Below, one piece after another: positions 33,186-42,628 of a stretch of 64,000 nt of DNA. Source of the DNA: DASUNP01 sp035249305. GTDB taxonomy: Bacteria > Acidobacteriota > Blastocatellia > UBA7656. The DNA is taken from the NCBI GenBank assembly GCA_035249305.1, contig DATFGQ010000114.1, forward strand, positions 1 to 64,000, given 5' to 3'. Positions within the stretch are counted from its first letter, which is position 1; the number at the start of each line of letters is the position of its first letter. The notes below the pieces were generated by a model. It had not been told where the DNA came from. It did no database searches and worked only from the letters and a program-made list of their open reading frames with translations. The position numbers were made by a program, and so were the translations under genes.

Positions 33186-35009
33186 TTAATCGCCGCCCGA
33201 GTAGAGCGACTCGATAGTCTTCTCGTACTTCTGCTCCACGATGCGGCGGCGGACCTTGAGTGTAGGCGTAAGCTCGCCGCCGTCTATGGTGAACTCGTCT
33301 GCCAGCAGGGCCACCCGCTTCACTTTTTCGTAATCGGCCAGCTCGCGCGTCAACCGGCTGACTTGCTCGCGGATCATATCTACGGTGCGTTTGTCGGCGA
33401 TCAGCTCGCGCTTATCGGCGCCGTCGATCCCCTGCTGTTTAGCCCACGCGCGCAGCCGCTCGAACTCGGGGACGATCAGCGCGATGACGTACTTGCGCTT
33501 GTCGCCTATGACTACGGCCTGCTCGACGAACTCGCTCTGAGCGATCAGCCCTTCGATCATCTGAGGCGCGACATACTTGCCCGCCGATGTTTTGATCAGG
33601 TCTTTCTTTCGGTCGGTGATAAAGAGGAAGCCTTCGGAATCGAAATGGCCTATGTCGCCGGTCTTGAACCACGCGCCCCCGTCGCCGTTGCCGTCCGACG
33701 GGTCAGTGAAGACGGCGGCCGTCTCTTCGGGCTTGTTGAAATAGCCCTGGAAGACGTGAGGCCCGCGCGTGAGTATCTCGCCGTCTTCGGCGATCTTCAC
33801 TTCGACGCCGGGGAGCGGCCTGCCGACCGAGCCTATACGATTATGATCGAGCGTGTTGACGGCTATGACGGGCGAGGTCTCGGTCAGCCCATAGCCCTGT
33901 AGCAGCGGTATTCCCGCGCCTATGAAAAAGAGCGAAAGGTCGGCCGGCAGCGCCGCGCCGCCCGAGACCATTCGCTTCATCCTGCCGCCGACGGCTTCTC
34001 TCAGCTTGGCGAAGACGAGATGGTCGGCCACGTCGCGCTGAAGCTCAAGCAGCGGCGGGATCGGGCGCGAGGCGGTCGAAAGCTCGGCCGACCGTTTCGC
34101 GACGCGGGCAGCCCATTCGAATATTCTCTGCTTTAAAGCGCCGCCATCCGAAGCGTTCTTCTGCACGCGCGCGTAAATCTTCTCGATCAGCCGCGGCACC
34201 GTAGACATCAAAGAGGGGTTGACTTCCTTCATGTCGGCCGCGACCGTCTCGATGCCGCCCGCGTAGTTTATCTGCACGCCGTAGTGCAGGCAGAGATACA
34301 AGACCATGCGCTCGAAGACATGCGACAGCGGCAGAAACGACAGCATCAGGTTGTCAGGCTCGATGCCCAGGAAAGAGCCTGAGCTCACGGCGTTGAAAGT
34401 TATGTTACGGTGAGTGAGCATCACGCCCTTTGGCTCGCCCGTAGTCCCCGAAGTATAGATCACAGAAGCCAGGTCATCCGCATGAACGTCTGAAGATAAG
34501 AGGTCGTAAAGCTCAGGCCGCGAGCGTGCGAGTTCTGCCCCACGTGATTCGAGGGTTTCGAACGAAGTGATGTTCTCGCCTTCGACATTAGGCTGGAACT
34601 GCACTATGGGGAGCGAGGGGAATTTCTTTAACGCCGCGTCGACCCTGCGCATCTGGCGGCTGGTCGAGATGAATAAAAGCTTAGGCTCGGATTCGCGCAG
34701 AATGTATTCGACCTGATGAACAGGCTGCGTCGGATAGATAGGCACGTTGACCGCGCCGGTAGAGAGTATTGCGTAATCGGTAATAGACCAGAGCGGCCCG
34801 CTTTCGGCGAGCACGGCGACGCGGTCGCCTTTCGCAATGCCCATCTCGTAGAGCCCGAGCGCTACGTCGCGCACGCGCTCAAGCAGCCGTTCACCCGTCA
34901 TCCCCGTCCACTTCTTATCTTGTTTGAACCTTAAGATGTCGCCATCGAGGCGCGCCGAGGCAGCCATTTTGAGAAGTTCAACAAGCGTCTGTGGGCCTGA
35001 GTTATCCAT
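33186..35009 (-). CDS. Long-chain fatty acid-CoA ligase
   Basis: 607 residues, an ACSL-type ANL enzyme. The ATP loop is VIYTSGTTGEPKGVMLTHRN, with QGYGLTETSPVIAVN, TGDIGHFDSEGFLFITDRKKD and a LTPTLKVRRRIV C-terminus with the catalytic lysine. Length and motifs fit long-chain acyl-CoA synthetase (FadD15/FAA1-like), giving acyl-CoA for oxidation or lipid synthesis. It is a single gene, divergent from the Roco gene. It is the fourth acyl-adenylating enzyme here and the only one with no carrier protein beside it. Confidence 0.93.
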   Translation of the reverse strand: MDNSGPQTLVELLKMAASARLDGDILRFKQDKKWTGMTGERLLERVRDVALGLYEMGIAKGDRVAVLAESGPLWSITDYAILSTGAVNVPIYPTQPVHQVEYILRESEPKLLFISTSRQMRRVDAALKKFPSLPIVQFQPNVEGENITSFETLESRGAELARSRPELYDLLSSDVHADDLASVIYTSGTTGEPKGVMLTHRNITFNAVSSGSFLGIEPDNLMLSFLPLSHVFERMVLYLCLHYGVQINYAGGIETVAADMKEVNPSLMSTVPRLIEKIYARVQKNASDGGALKQRIFEWAARVAKRSAELSTASRPIPPLLELQRDVADHLVFAKLREAVGGRMKRMVSGGAALPADLSLFFIGAGIPLLQGYGLTETSPVIAVNTLDHNRIGSVGRPLPGVEVKIAEDGEILTRGPHVFQGYFNKPEETAAVFTDPSDGNGDGGAWFKTGDIGHFDSEGFLFITDRKKDLIKTSAGKYVAPQMIEGLIAQSEFVEQAVVIGDKRKYVIALIVPEFERLRAWAKQQGIDGADKRELIADKRTVDMIREQVSRLTRELADYEKVKRVALLADEFTIDGGELTPTLKVRRRIVEQKYEKTIESLYSGGD

Positions 35010-35183
35010 CGTGGTGATAAGTGAAGCGCGGCAATTGTAAATCGGCGGCAGCTATAAGTAAATCGAAATATGGCATTTGGTTTTCGAGCTTTTACGTCTG
35101 TTAATGAGTAACAAACATATCCGTTGCGCTTGACATTGAGTTGATATATTCTTCGCGCCCAAGCCGCTCTCGGAGCAAAGTAC

Positions 35184-38100
35184 ATGAGCAAGAAAAGACG
35201 TAAACGTTCGCAACCTGAGCAGCAAGAGCCGGAAGTCAAAGACTTTCTCGAAATTGGTGGCTCCCCTGTGCCCGGCCTAACCCTGCGCCACGTCTTGCGC
35301 GGGCATAAAGAACATATTTGCGGGATTGCCTGGTCTCCAGACGGAAGAAAATTGGCATCGCCTTCAGGGGATAAGACTATCAAGATCTGGGACGTAGAAA
35401 ATGGGACTCTTCTTTTGACTCTAAAAGGTCACGAAAATCGCATTAATGCCGTAGCATGGTCAACTCAATCAACATGGATCGCTTCATCGTCTGATGATGG
35501 CACGATTAGAGTCTGGGATTCTCCGACGGGTAATACTTTATTCTCAATTCCGGGCCCTGGGAATAACTTATCCCAGTTGTCTTGGTCTAAAGATGGTTCC
35601 TTATTGGGTTTCTATGATGCCAATGATCAAACAGTTCGTGTCTTCAATGCAGCAAATAACGGAGAACCCATCGCTCAATACCAGATTCCCTCGGGAAAAA
35701 GTACTAATGCAGACGTACCAAACCGTGGTTGGTGGTTCGCAATACCTCAACGAGATGGTTTGTTACTGTTTAATGCGAATAGCGGTGAGTCGCACGTGTT
35801 TTTAGATAAGCATTTTAGTATCAATTCGTTTGTCTTTTCCCCTTCAGGTGAATATTTGGTAATGGGGTGTGAGGATGACACGATTCGTATATTGGATATA
35901 CCCACAGGTCGGCTAACTATCTTGGAAGGCCACACACAGAGGGTTCTTTCTGTATCTCTTTCCCACGATGGGAAACTCCTTGCGTCAAAAGGTGGGGGAA
36001 TAATTATTTGGCGAACAGACAATTGGGAATATCTTGTCCAACTCAGTGAGGAAGCTTCTGTATTCTGGCCTCCTAGATTGGCATTTAACCCCATCTTGCC
36101 TAAACTGGCTACTTTAGGTCAAGAAGACACCGTCGTTCGCATCTGGGAATTGGACGAAGCGCTGCTGCTCGGGCAGGTGCAAGAGAGCGTTCACTACACC
36201 ACCGCCAGACTGGTCCTCGTCGGCGATTCGGGCGTGGGCAAAACCGGGCTGGGCTGGCGGCTAGCTCACGGCGAGTTCAAGGAACACTCTTCCACGCACG
36301 GTCAGCAGTTCTGGCCCATCACACAACTTGGCCTCAAGCGAAAGGATGGCACTGAATGCGAAGCCGTGCTGTGGGATTTAGCCGGGCAGCACGTCTACCG
36401 GCAAGTTCACTCTATCTTTTTGGAGAACATCGCCGCCGCACTGGTGTTGTTCGATCCCACTAATCGCCAAGACCCGCTCAAAGGTGTTCAGTTCTGGCTG
36501 GAGCAACTCAAGGGCAAAGGGCAACTTCCGCCTACGTTACTCGTTGGCGCGCGGGTCGACCGTGGTGCGCCCGCCTTAGCCAAACAGGAACTCGAACAGT
36601 TCTGCCAGCGATACGGCATCCACGGGGGTTATATCAGCACCAGCGCCCTGAGCGGCGAAGGGTTGGACGCTTTGCTTGAAAAGCTCAAGGCTCAGATTCC
36701 GTGGGACGAGATGACGGCCACTGTGACGACTGTCACCTTCAAGCGCATCAAGGACTATGTGATGTCGCTCAAAGAGAAACCCGACCGCAAGGGCGTGCTG
36801 GTCAGCCCGCGTGACCTGCGCGAACAGTTGCAGCAGACCGACAAAGACTGGAGCTTCACCGATGCCGAGATGATGACGGCCGTAGGCCACCTGGAAACGC
36901 ACGGCTACGTCGCGATCTTGCACAGCTCGGGCGGTGAGCAATATGTGCTGCTCGCGCCCGAACTGCTCGGCACTGTAGCATCATCGATAGTATTGCTGGC
37001 CGATAAAAACCCGCGCGAGCTTGGCGCGGTGAGCGAGACAGAGCTGTTGCAGGGCAAACACCAGCTCAGCGAACTCAAAGGATTGCCGCAAGGCGAAAGC
37101 CAGATTCTGCTCGACGCAGCAATCTTACGCTTCTTGCAACACAACATCTGCTTCCGCGAGACGCTAGAAAACGAAAACCTCTTGGTCTTTCCCGGCCTCA
37201 TCAAGCAGAAGCGGCCCTTGAAAGACGACCTGCCCGCGACCGACGACATCTCTTACGTTGTGCGTGGTCGCGTAGAAAATCTCTACGCCTCGCTTGTGGT
37301 CTTGCTTGGTTACACGCCTTCGTTCACACGGATCAACCAGTGGCAGAAGCAGGCGCAGTACGAAATGGGCGAGGGTGAAATCTGCGGCTTCCGCTTGATC
37401 GAAGATCGCGAGGGCGAGATCGAGCTTGTGCTCTATTACGGCGACCAGATGCCCGCGAGCGGGCGCGCAAAGTTTCAGGAGTTGTTTGAACAATTCCTCT
37501 ACCAGCGCGATGTGGAGGTGACGCGCTTTCCGCCGGTCGTGTGCCCTAACGATCATCGCCTAGAGCGCGCCACCGTCATCAAGCGAGTGCGTGAAAGCAA
37601 AACTTTCGTGTTCTGCGACGAGTGCGGCGACAAGGTCGCTCTGCCCGATTTTGGCAAACCGCAGACCATAGACATTGGAGCGTCGTCGTGGCTGCTGCTT
37701 GAAGAAGCGGCCGCGCGGTTGCGCAGCGCCTACGAAGTACGGTTGACACATATCAAAGGTTTCCGTCGCGGGTGGGCGACGCCTCGCTGTTACGTCAGCC
37801 ACCTGCCTGAACAAGACTCGTGGGCTGAAAAACTCGTTCAAGATTTACGCGACGCGGGCGTGTACGTCATCGAGCAGCCCAGGCAGGTTAAGACGGATGA
37901 TTTCGTGATCGTTCTCGACACGCCCGCCTACAAGAAGGCGTACCAGTCCTCAGCGCCCGTGCTAGCCGACGACAAGCCGCTCGTTCAGGCGCGTCTGGGT
38001 AAAGAGCCCTGCCGGTGGATTTCGCTCGCGCTGACGGGCAAGGCCGTAGCGCACAATAGCGAAGACTGCTCGCTTGTCAGTTTTTGCGATCAGACGCATT

Positions 38101-38702
38101 ACCCCGTGAGCCTGTTCAATCTGGTATTGAACCTTTACGCCATTCCGCTCACGCATGCGTTCTTCGGGCGATTGCGTCAAGAGCTGCACGGTCAATGGGA
38201 GCAAACGCTGGCCGGAAAGAAAGTTGATGAAGAGAATTCACCGCTCAGAATCTTTATCAGCTATGCGCGCGAGGATGAGCGATTCAAAGATGAACTGGTC
38301 ACGATGCTTGGCGGGTTGCAGCGGCGCGGCGTTGTCGACGCCTGGCAGGACCGCCGCATCGAAGCGGGGGATGACTGGTACAGATCGATCCAGGAAGCTA
38401 TGGATAGCTGTGATCTCGCGCTGTTGCTTGTCAGCCCGGATTACCTCGCTTCCGGATTCATTCAAGAAGAAGAACAGCCAAAGCTATTGCAGCGTCGCCA
38501 GGAGATTCTACTGCGAGTTATCCCGATCATCGTCCGCCCTTGTAAGTGGAAAAGCGAGCCGGCGCTGAAAGGCATACAGGTATTGCCCAAGGATGGCAAA
38601 CCAGTAATTAAATTCACGAAGGCGAGCGGCGCGCGCGATCAGGTTTGGGAAGAGATCGCGACCGTCATTGAAAACCGCGCGAAAGAGAAGATCACGCCTT
38701 AA
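35184..38702 (+). CDS. Roco-type protein: WD40, Roc GTPase, COR-like, zinc ribbon, degenerate SEFIR/TIR, C-terminal TIR
   Basis: 1172 residues. WD40 blades cover about 35-325 (GHKEHICGIAWSPDGRKLAS, IKIWDVENG). The Roc GTPase has GDSGVGKT (347-354) and WDLAGQ, with VGARVDRG in the G4 position. A COR-like part follows (DAEMMTAVGHLETHGYVAIL; ENLYASLVVLLGY), then a CPNDH...CDEC zinc ribbon near 787-812. A shortened SEFIR/TIR-like domain (from about 866, CYVSHLPEQDSW) lacks its middle helix. A second, complete TIR_2 domain lies at about 1020-1165 (RIFISYAREDERFKDEL, SPDYLAS). Such proteins resemble NLR-like immune sensors: repeats sense, GTPase switches, TIR signals or degrades NAD. The function is inferred. 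Paralogue of 53026-55950. The WD40 part is AT-richer than the rest. Confidence 0.87.
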   Translation: MSKKRRKRSQPEQQEPEVKDFLEIGGSPVPGLTLRHVLRGHKEHICGIAWSPDGRKLASPSGDKTIKIWDVENGTLLLTLKGHENRINAVAWSTQSTWIASSSDDGTIRVWDSPTGNTLFSIPGPGNNLSQLSWSKDGSLLGFYDANDQTVRVFNAANNGEPIAQYQIPSGKSTNADVPNRGWWFAIPQRDGLLLFNANSGESHVFLDKHFSINSFVFSPSGEYLVMGCEDDTIRILDIPTGRLTILEGHTQRVLSVSLSHDGKLLASKGGGIIIWRTDNWEYLVQLSEEASVFWPPRLAFNPILPKLATLGQEDTVVRIWELDEALLLGQVQESVHYTTARLVLVGDSGVGKTGLGWRLAHGEFKEHSSTHGQQFWPITQLGLKRKDGTECEAVLWDLAGQHVYRQVHSIFLENIAAALVLFDPTNRQDPLKGVQFWLEQLKGKGQLPPTLLVGARVDRGAPALAKQELEQFCQRYGIHGGYISTSALSGEGLDALLEKLKAQIPWDEMTATVTTVTFKRIKDYVMSLKEKPDRKGVLVSPRDLREQLQQTDKDWSFTDAEMMTAVGHLETHGYVAILHSSGGEQYVLLAPELLGTVASSIVLLADKNPRELGAVSETELLQGKHQLSELKGLPQGESQILLDAAILRFLQHNICFRETLENENLLVFPGLIKQKRPLKDDLPATDDISYVVRGRVENLYASLVVLLGYTPSFTRINQWQKQAQYEMGEGEICGFRLIEDREGEIELVLYYGDQMPASGRAKFQELFEQFLYQRDVEVTRFPPVVCPNDHRLERATVIKRVRESKTFVFCDECGDKVALPDFGKPQTIDIGASSWLLLEEAAARLRSAYEVRLTHIKGFRRGWATPRCYVSHLPEQDSWAEKLVQDLRDAGVYVIEQPRQVKTDDFVIVLDTPAYKKAYQSSAPVLADDKPLVQARLGKEPCRWISLALTGKAVAHNSEDCSLVSFCDQTHYPVSLFNLVLNLYAIPLTHAFFGRLRQELHGQWEQTLAGKKVDEENSPLRIFISYAREDERFKDELVTMLGGLQRRGVVDAWQDRRIEAGDDWYRSIQEAMDSCDLALLLVSPDYLASGFIQEEEQPKLLQRRQEILLRVIPIIVRPCKWKSEPALKGIQVLPKDGKPVIKFTKASGARDQVWEEIATVIENRAKEKITP

Positions 38703-38722
38703 AGCGCAATGCGTATTGAAAT

Positions 38723-38826
38723 AACCTGTAGGGGCAGCCCTTGTGGCTGCCTGGATCGCGCGTTAGCGCGATTACGTACGGCGCTTGCGCGCCGCCGGGC
38801 TGGGACAAGCCCCGCCCCTACAGGTT
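38723..38826. repeat. GTAGGGGC-ended nested-palindrome element
   Basis: The ends AACCTGTAGGGGC and GCCCCTACAGGTT are perfect 13-base inverted repeats. Inside are the hairpins GGCAGCC..GGCTGCC, ATCGCGCGTTAGCGCGAT and GGCGC..GCGCC. The core is homologous, in reverse orientation, to 43838-43933. Confidence 0.8.
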
Positions 38827-38915
38827 TATGCAAGCGCTCATCAGCTTGCCCGCCGCCCGGCCGACGGTAATACTTTCATAGAGAGGTTAGCAATCTCGAA
38901 CTGCTCGAAAAAGCT

Positions 38916-39614
38916 TTGCCGATTCTCACTGTCGATAACGTCGAAAAGGTCTACGATGGCGGCTCGCGCGGCGTCTCGGCGCTGCGCGGCATAAGCTTCA
39001 CCGCCGATGACCACGACTTCATCGCACTCATGGGTCCTTCGGGTTGCGGCAAATCGACGCTGCTCCACTTGCTCGGCGGCGTCGACCGCCCCACGCGCGG
39101 GCGCGTCTTGCTTGACGGCGCGGAGATCTCCGCGCTAGACGAAGAGGCCCTCGCCCGCGTCAGGCGCAAGAAGATAGGTTTCGTATTTCAATTCTTCAAC
39201 CTGCTGCCTACTCTTACGGTCATCGAAAACGTCGCGCTCCCCCTGCTCCTAGACGCCGCAGGCGACCGCGAGGCTCGCGCGCGCGCCGCTGAGCTGCTCG
39301 ACCGCGTGGGGCTCGCCGCGCGCGCCTCGCACTTCCCGGCCGAGCTTTCGGGCGGAGAGATGCAGCGCGCCGCCGTCGCACGTGCTATCATTGCCCGGCC
39401 CAGGCTCGTCCTGGCCGACGAGCCGACCGGCAACCTCGACAGCGAAAACGGCGAGCAGGTGATGAACCTCCTCGCCGACCTTAATACCGAGCTCGGGATC
39501 ACTGTAATATTGGCGACACACTCGGAAGAAGCGGCCGCTAGAGCTAAGCGCACCATACGCCTGCGCGACGGTCTCATAGAGAGCATAGTTCAAGAAAGGA
39601 GCGGCGTTCGATAA
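38916..39614 (+). CDS. ABC transporter ATP-binding protein (LolD/MacB/AttE-like)
   Basis: 232 residues. Walker A GPSGCGKST, the Q-loop FQFFNLLPT, the LSGGEMQRAAVARA signature, Walker B LVLADEPT, then ATHSEEAAARAKRTI. This is the MacB/LolD class of ATPases that drive FtsX-like permeases. The first usable start is TTG at 38916 (no ATG in frame before a stop), so a TTG start is proposed; the Shine-Dalgarno is weak. The gene heads a four-gene operon: small membrane protein, FtsX permease, CrtC/AttH lipocalin. Confidence 0.9.
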   Translation: MPILTVDNVEKVYDGGSRGVSALRGISFTADDHDFIALMGPSGCGKSTLLHLLGGVDRPTRGRVLLDGAEISALDEEALARVRRKKIGFVFQFFNLLPTLTVIENVALPLLLDAAGDREARARAAELLDRVGLAARASHFPAELSGGEMQRAAVARAIIARPRLVLADEPTGNLDSENGEQVMNLLADLNTELGITVILATHSEEAAARAKRTIRLRDGLIESIVQERSGVR

Positions 39615-39997
39615 TGTCAAACGACAACGAGATTCTAAACATCCTCAGGAGCTTCGGCCCCTACATCCCGGTTCTGATAGTGATGGCAATAGGCGTGATC
39701 CTCGCTCTGACCCGGTGGAAGCGCCACCCCAAAATATCTATGATGGCGTTTTTGGGCCTCGGCGGGCAGATCATCCTATTCGTAGTAAACGTAACTTTGA
39801 ACCTGTATGCCGGGCGCGTCTTATTACGATCGTGGACGAGCGACCAGATATCGACTTTCTACATGTTGAAGTACATCATCACCAGCCTCATCGAAGCGGG
39901 CTTGTGGCTGCTGATCATACTCGCCATATTCAAAGAGCGGGGCGAGCAACCACAGCCCGCGCAAGGCGGTTACGGTCGGCCCGCGGCGAGCGCGTGA
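39614..39997 (+). CDS. Small membrane protein of the AttEFGH-like operon
   Basis: 127 residues with three hydrophobic helices (PYIPVLIVMAIGVILAL; MAFLGLGGQIILFVVNV; ITSLIEAGLWLLIILAIF) and a short hydrophilic Gln/Pro/Gly-rich C-terminal tail. No family recognised. The start overlaps the ATPase stop (TAATG) and the permease gene starts 21 bases downstream, so it is probably an accessory subunit of this transporter. Function unknown. Confidence 0.78.
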   Translation: MSNDNEILNILRSFGPYIPVLIVMAIGVILALTRWKRHPKISMMAFLGLGGQIILFVVNVTLNLYAGRVLLRSWTSDQISTFYMLKYIITSLIEAGLWLLIILAIFKERGEQPQPAQGGYGRPAASA

Positions 39998-40018
39998 TAG
40001 GCAGGTCTCATATCGAGC

Positions 40019-42628
40019 ATGAAGGGGTTCGTCGCTCTCTTTAAACAGTTCATCATCCGCGCACTGCTGCGCGACCGCGTGCGCGCGGGCGTGACTGCCC
40101 TCGGCATAAGCCTCGGCGTCGGCGTGATGATAGCGATAAGGCTCGCCAACACGAGCGCGCTCGAATCGTTCCGCGCGGCTACGGAATCGGTCGCTGGAGA
40201 GACTTCGATACAGATCAAAGGCGCGGCGGGCCGCTTCGACGAGCTGATGATCGCCGACCTCGGGTGGCTCGCCGACTACGGCCAGGCGAGCCCGGCCGTA
40301 ACGGGCCACGCGCGAACGGAGCGCGGCGAATACCTTGAAGTCCTCGGCGTCGACGTGCTGCGCGACCGCGCGCTGCGCCGCTACCGCCTGCTCCGCCTGA
40401 GCGCCGACCGAAGCGAGCCCAGCGCGCGCGAGTTCCTGCTGTTGCTCGCGGACCCGCGCGCCGTGATCCTCACAGAAAAGTTCGCCCGCCGGAACAACCT
40501 CTCGATCGGAAGCTCCCTCCCGCTCACGATAGGCGACACGCGGAGCGAGTTCGTAGTTCGCGGCCTGCTGGCCGACGAAGGCCCCGCCCGCTCGCTCGAC
40601 AACTTCGCGCTGATGGACATTGCCGCTGCCCAACTCGCCTTTAATCGACTTGGCCTGTTAGACCGCCTGGATGTAAAGCTCAAGCCCGGCATTTCGCCCG
40701 AGCAAGCGCAAGCCGAGATCGCCCGCCGCCTGCCCGAAAACCTGTCGGCCGCCGAGCCCGACGCGGCTTATGGGCAGGTCGAGCGGATGATCGCGGCGTT
40801 TCATTTCAACCTCACCGCTCTGTCGTCAATCGCCCTGCTGGTAGGGCTCTTCTTGATCTACAACACCGTGTCGATATCTGTGATCACAAGGCGCGAAGAG
40901 ATCGGCTCGCTTCGCGCGATAGGGGTCGGCCGCCGCATGGTGCTGATGCTCTTTCTGGGCGAAGCCGTCTTGCTTACGGCCGTCGGCACAATCATCGGCA
41001 TAGCCGGCGGGCGTTTGATGGCCGGCGCGGCAGTGCGGGCGACGGCCACCACGGTCGAGACGTTTTACATAGCCGCGAGCGCGACAGAGACGATCGCGCG
41101 ACAGACGATCGGCTTTGCGGAAGTCGCCATAGCCTTCGCCGTAGCGCTCCCGCTTGCCGTCGTCGCCGCGATGCTGCCGGCGCTCGAAGCCTCGCGCGTG
41201 CGCCCCGTCGAAGCGATGCGCGGGGCGGAGCGATTGGCAAAGAGCTTCCGCCCATCGAATAGAAATCTCTTCATCGCGCTGGCGTTGTTCGCTGCTGGAT
41301 TTGCGCTAAGCCGCCTCGAAGCCGTAGACGGGTTGCCCATCTTCGGTTATCTGGCGGGGCTCGCGCTGATGTTCGGCGGCGCGTTCTTAGTCCCCGCCGC
41401 GTTGTGGGTAGTCTGTCGCGCCGCCGCGCGCGCGACCGTGGGAGTCTTTCGCGCGATCAGAGTTGAAGGAAGGCTTGCGAGCGCGAACCTGCTCGGCGCG
41501 ATACCCCGCGTCTCTATCTCCGTGGCGGCGCTCGCCGTGAGCCTCGCGATGATGGTCGCCATCTCGATTATGATCGGCAGCTTTCGCGAGACGGTCACCT
41601 ACTGGCTCGGCCAGACTTTCAAAGCAGACATCTACGCAAAGCCCGCCTCTCAAACGCGCGGCGGATTGGAAGGGGCGATCTCGGCCGAAGCGATAGAGCT
41701 GATAAAGGCCGACCCTGAAGTGGCGGCGGTCGACGCTTACACTTCTGAAGATACTAGCTACGGCGGCAACCCGATCACGCTCGGCGCGGGCGATTTCGGC
41801 ATCCTCCTCGATTACGGCAAGCTCTATTTCAAAGCGCCCGCCGACGCCGAAGCGCGCATGCGCCAGGCGATAGGCGAAGATGCCGTTGTGGTGAGCGAGA
41901 GCTTTGCGATTCTTTTTAAGAAAGATGTCGGCGACCGCGTAGAGCTGTCCACGCCATCAGGGCCGCGGCCGTTTCAGATCGCCGCCGTCTACTACGATTA
42001 TTCGAGCAACCGCGGCGCGGTCGTCATGGACCGCTCGACATACGCGCGCCATTTCCCCGCCTCGCTTAACGCCGCGCCGAGCACCCTGTCGATCTACCTC
42101 AGGCCGGGCGCGAGCGAAGACCGCGTGAAAGAGAGGCTGATCGAAGCCGTCTCGCCCCGCTACGAGGTGATCTTCACGACGAGCGCGGCCGTGCGCCGCG
42201 AGGTGATGCGCATCTTCGACAGCACGTTCGCCATCACCTACGCGCTCGAAGTTATCGCGATAGCGGTCGCCGGGCTAGGCGTGATCTCGACATTGATAAC
42301 GCTGATACTGGAGCGGCGCGGCGAGATCGCCGTGTTGAGCTTCATCGGCGCGACCCGCGCTCAGATTCGGCGCATGATCGTGGTCGAAGCCGTCTTGATA
42401 GGTGGCGTGAGCCAGATCGTAGGCGTGCTGATCGGGTTGATGCTGTCGCTGGTCTTGATCTACGTCATAAACGTCCAATCGTTCGGGTGGACTATTCAGT
42501 TCCATTTCCCCGCCCTGTTTATCATCCAATCGACGCTTTTGATACTCGTAGTCACGGCGCTGGCCGGCCTCTACCCGGCCGCGCGCGCGGCCAGGGTCGA
42601 AGCGGTGCGCTTTGCGAGGGAAGAATGA
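40019..42628 (+). CDS. FtsX-like ABC transporter permease (two FtsX domains)
   Basis: 869 residues. The N-terminal helix and MacB-like periplasmic core are followed by FtsX domain 1 (about 255-405: LVGLFLIYNTVSISVITRR, SLRAIGVGRRMVLMLF). A second membrane/periplasmic half follows, with FtsX domain 2 near 740-865 (VIAIAVAGLGVISTLITL, ILERRGEIAVLSFIGATR). This double-FtsX layout is typical of lipoprotein- or lipid-handling exporters of the LolCE/AttF-G class. With the ATPase gene upstream and the lipocalin gene directly overlapping downstream (ATGA), it forms an AttEFGH-like system. The cargo is not known. Confidence 0.92.
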   Translation: MKGFVALFKQFIIRALLRDRVRAGVTALGISLGVGVMIAIRLANTSALESFRAATESVAGETSIQIKGAAGRFDELMIADLGWLADYGQASPAVTGHARTERGEYLEVLGVDVLRDRALRRYRLLRLSADRSEPSAREFLLLLADPRAVILTEKFARRNNLSIGSSLPLTIGDTRSEFVVRGLLADEGPARSLDNFALMDIAAAQLAFNRLGLLDRLDVKLKPGISPEQAQAEIARRLPENLSAAEPDAAYGQVERMIAAFHFNLTALSSIALLVGLFLIYNTVSISVITRREEIGSLRAIGVGRRMVLMLFLGEAVLLTAVGTIIGIAGGRLMAGAAVRATATTVETFYIAASATETIARQTIGFAEVAIAFAVALPLAVVAAMLPALEASRVRPVEAMRGAERLAKSFRPSNRNLFIALALFAAGFALSRLEAVDGLPIFGYLAGLALMFGGAFLVPAALWVVCRAAARATVGVFRAIRVEGRLASANLLGAIPRVSISVAALAVSLAMMVAISIMIGSFRETVTYWLGQTFKADIYAKPASQTRGGLEGAISAEAIELIKADPEVAAVDAYTSEDTSYGGNPITLGAGDFGILLDYGKLYFKAPADAEARMRQAIGEDAVVVSESFAILFKKDVGDRVELSTPSGPRPFQIAAVYYDYSSNRGAVVMDRSTYARHFPASLNAAPSTLSIYLRPGASEDRVKERLIEAVSPRYEVIFTTSAAVRREVMRIFDSTFAITYALEVIAIAVAGLGVISTLITLILERRGEIAVLSFIGATRAQIRRMIVVEAVLIGGVSQIVGVLIGLMLSLVLIYVINVQSFGWTIQFHFPALFIIQSTLLILVVTALAGLYPAARAARVEAVRFAREE

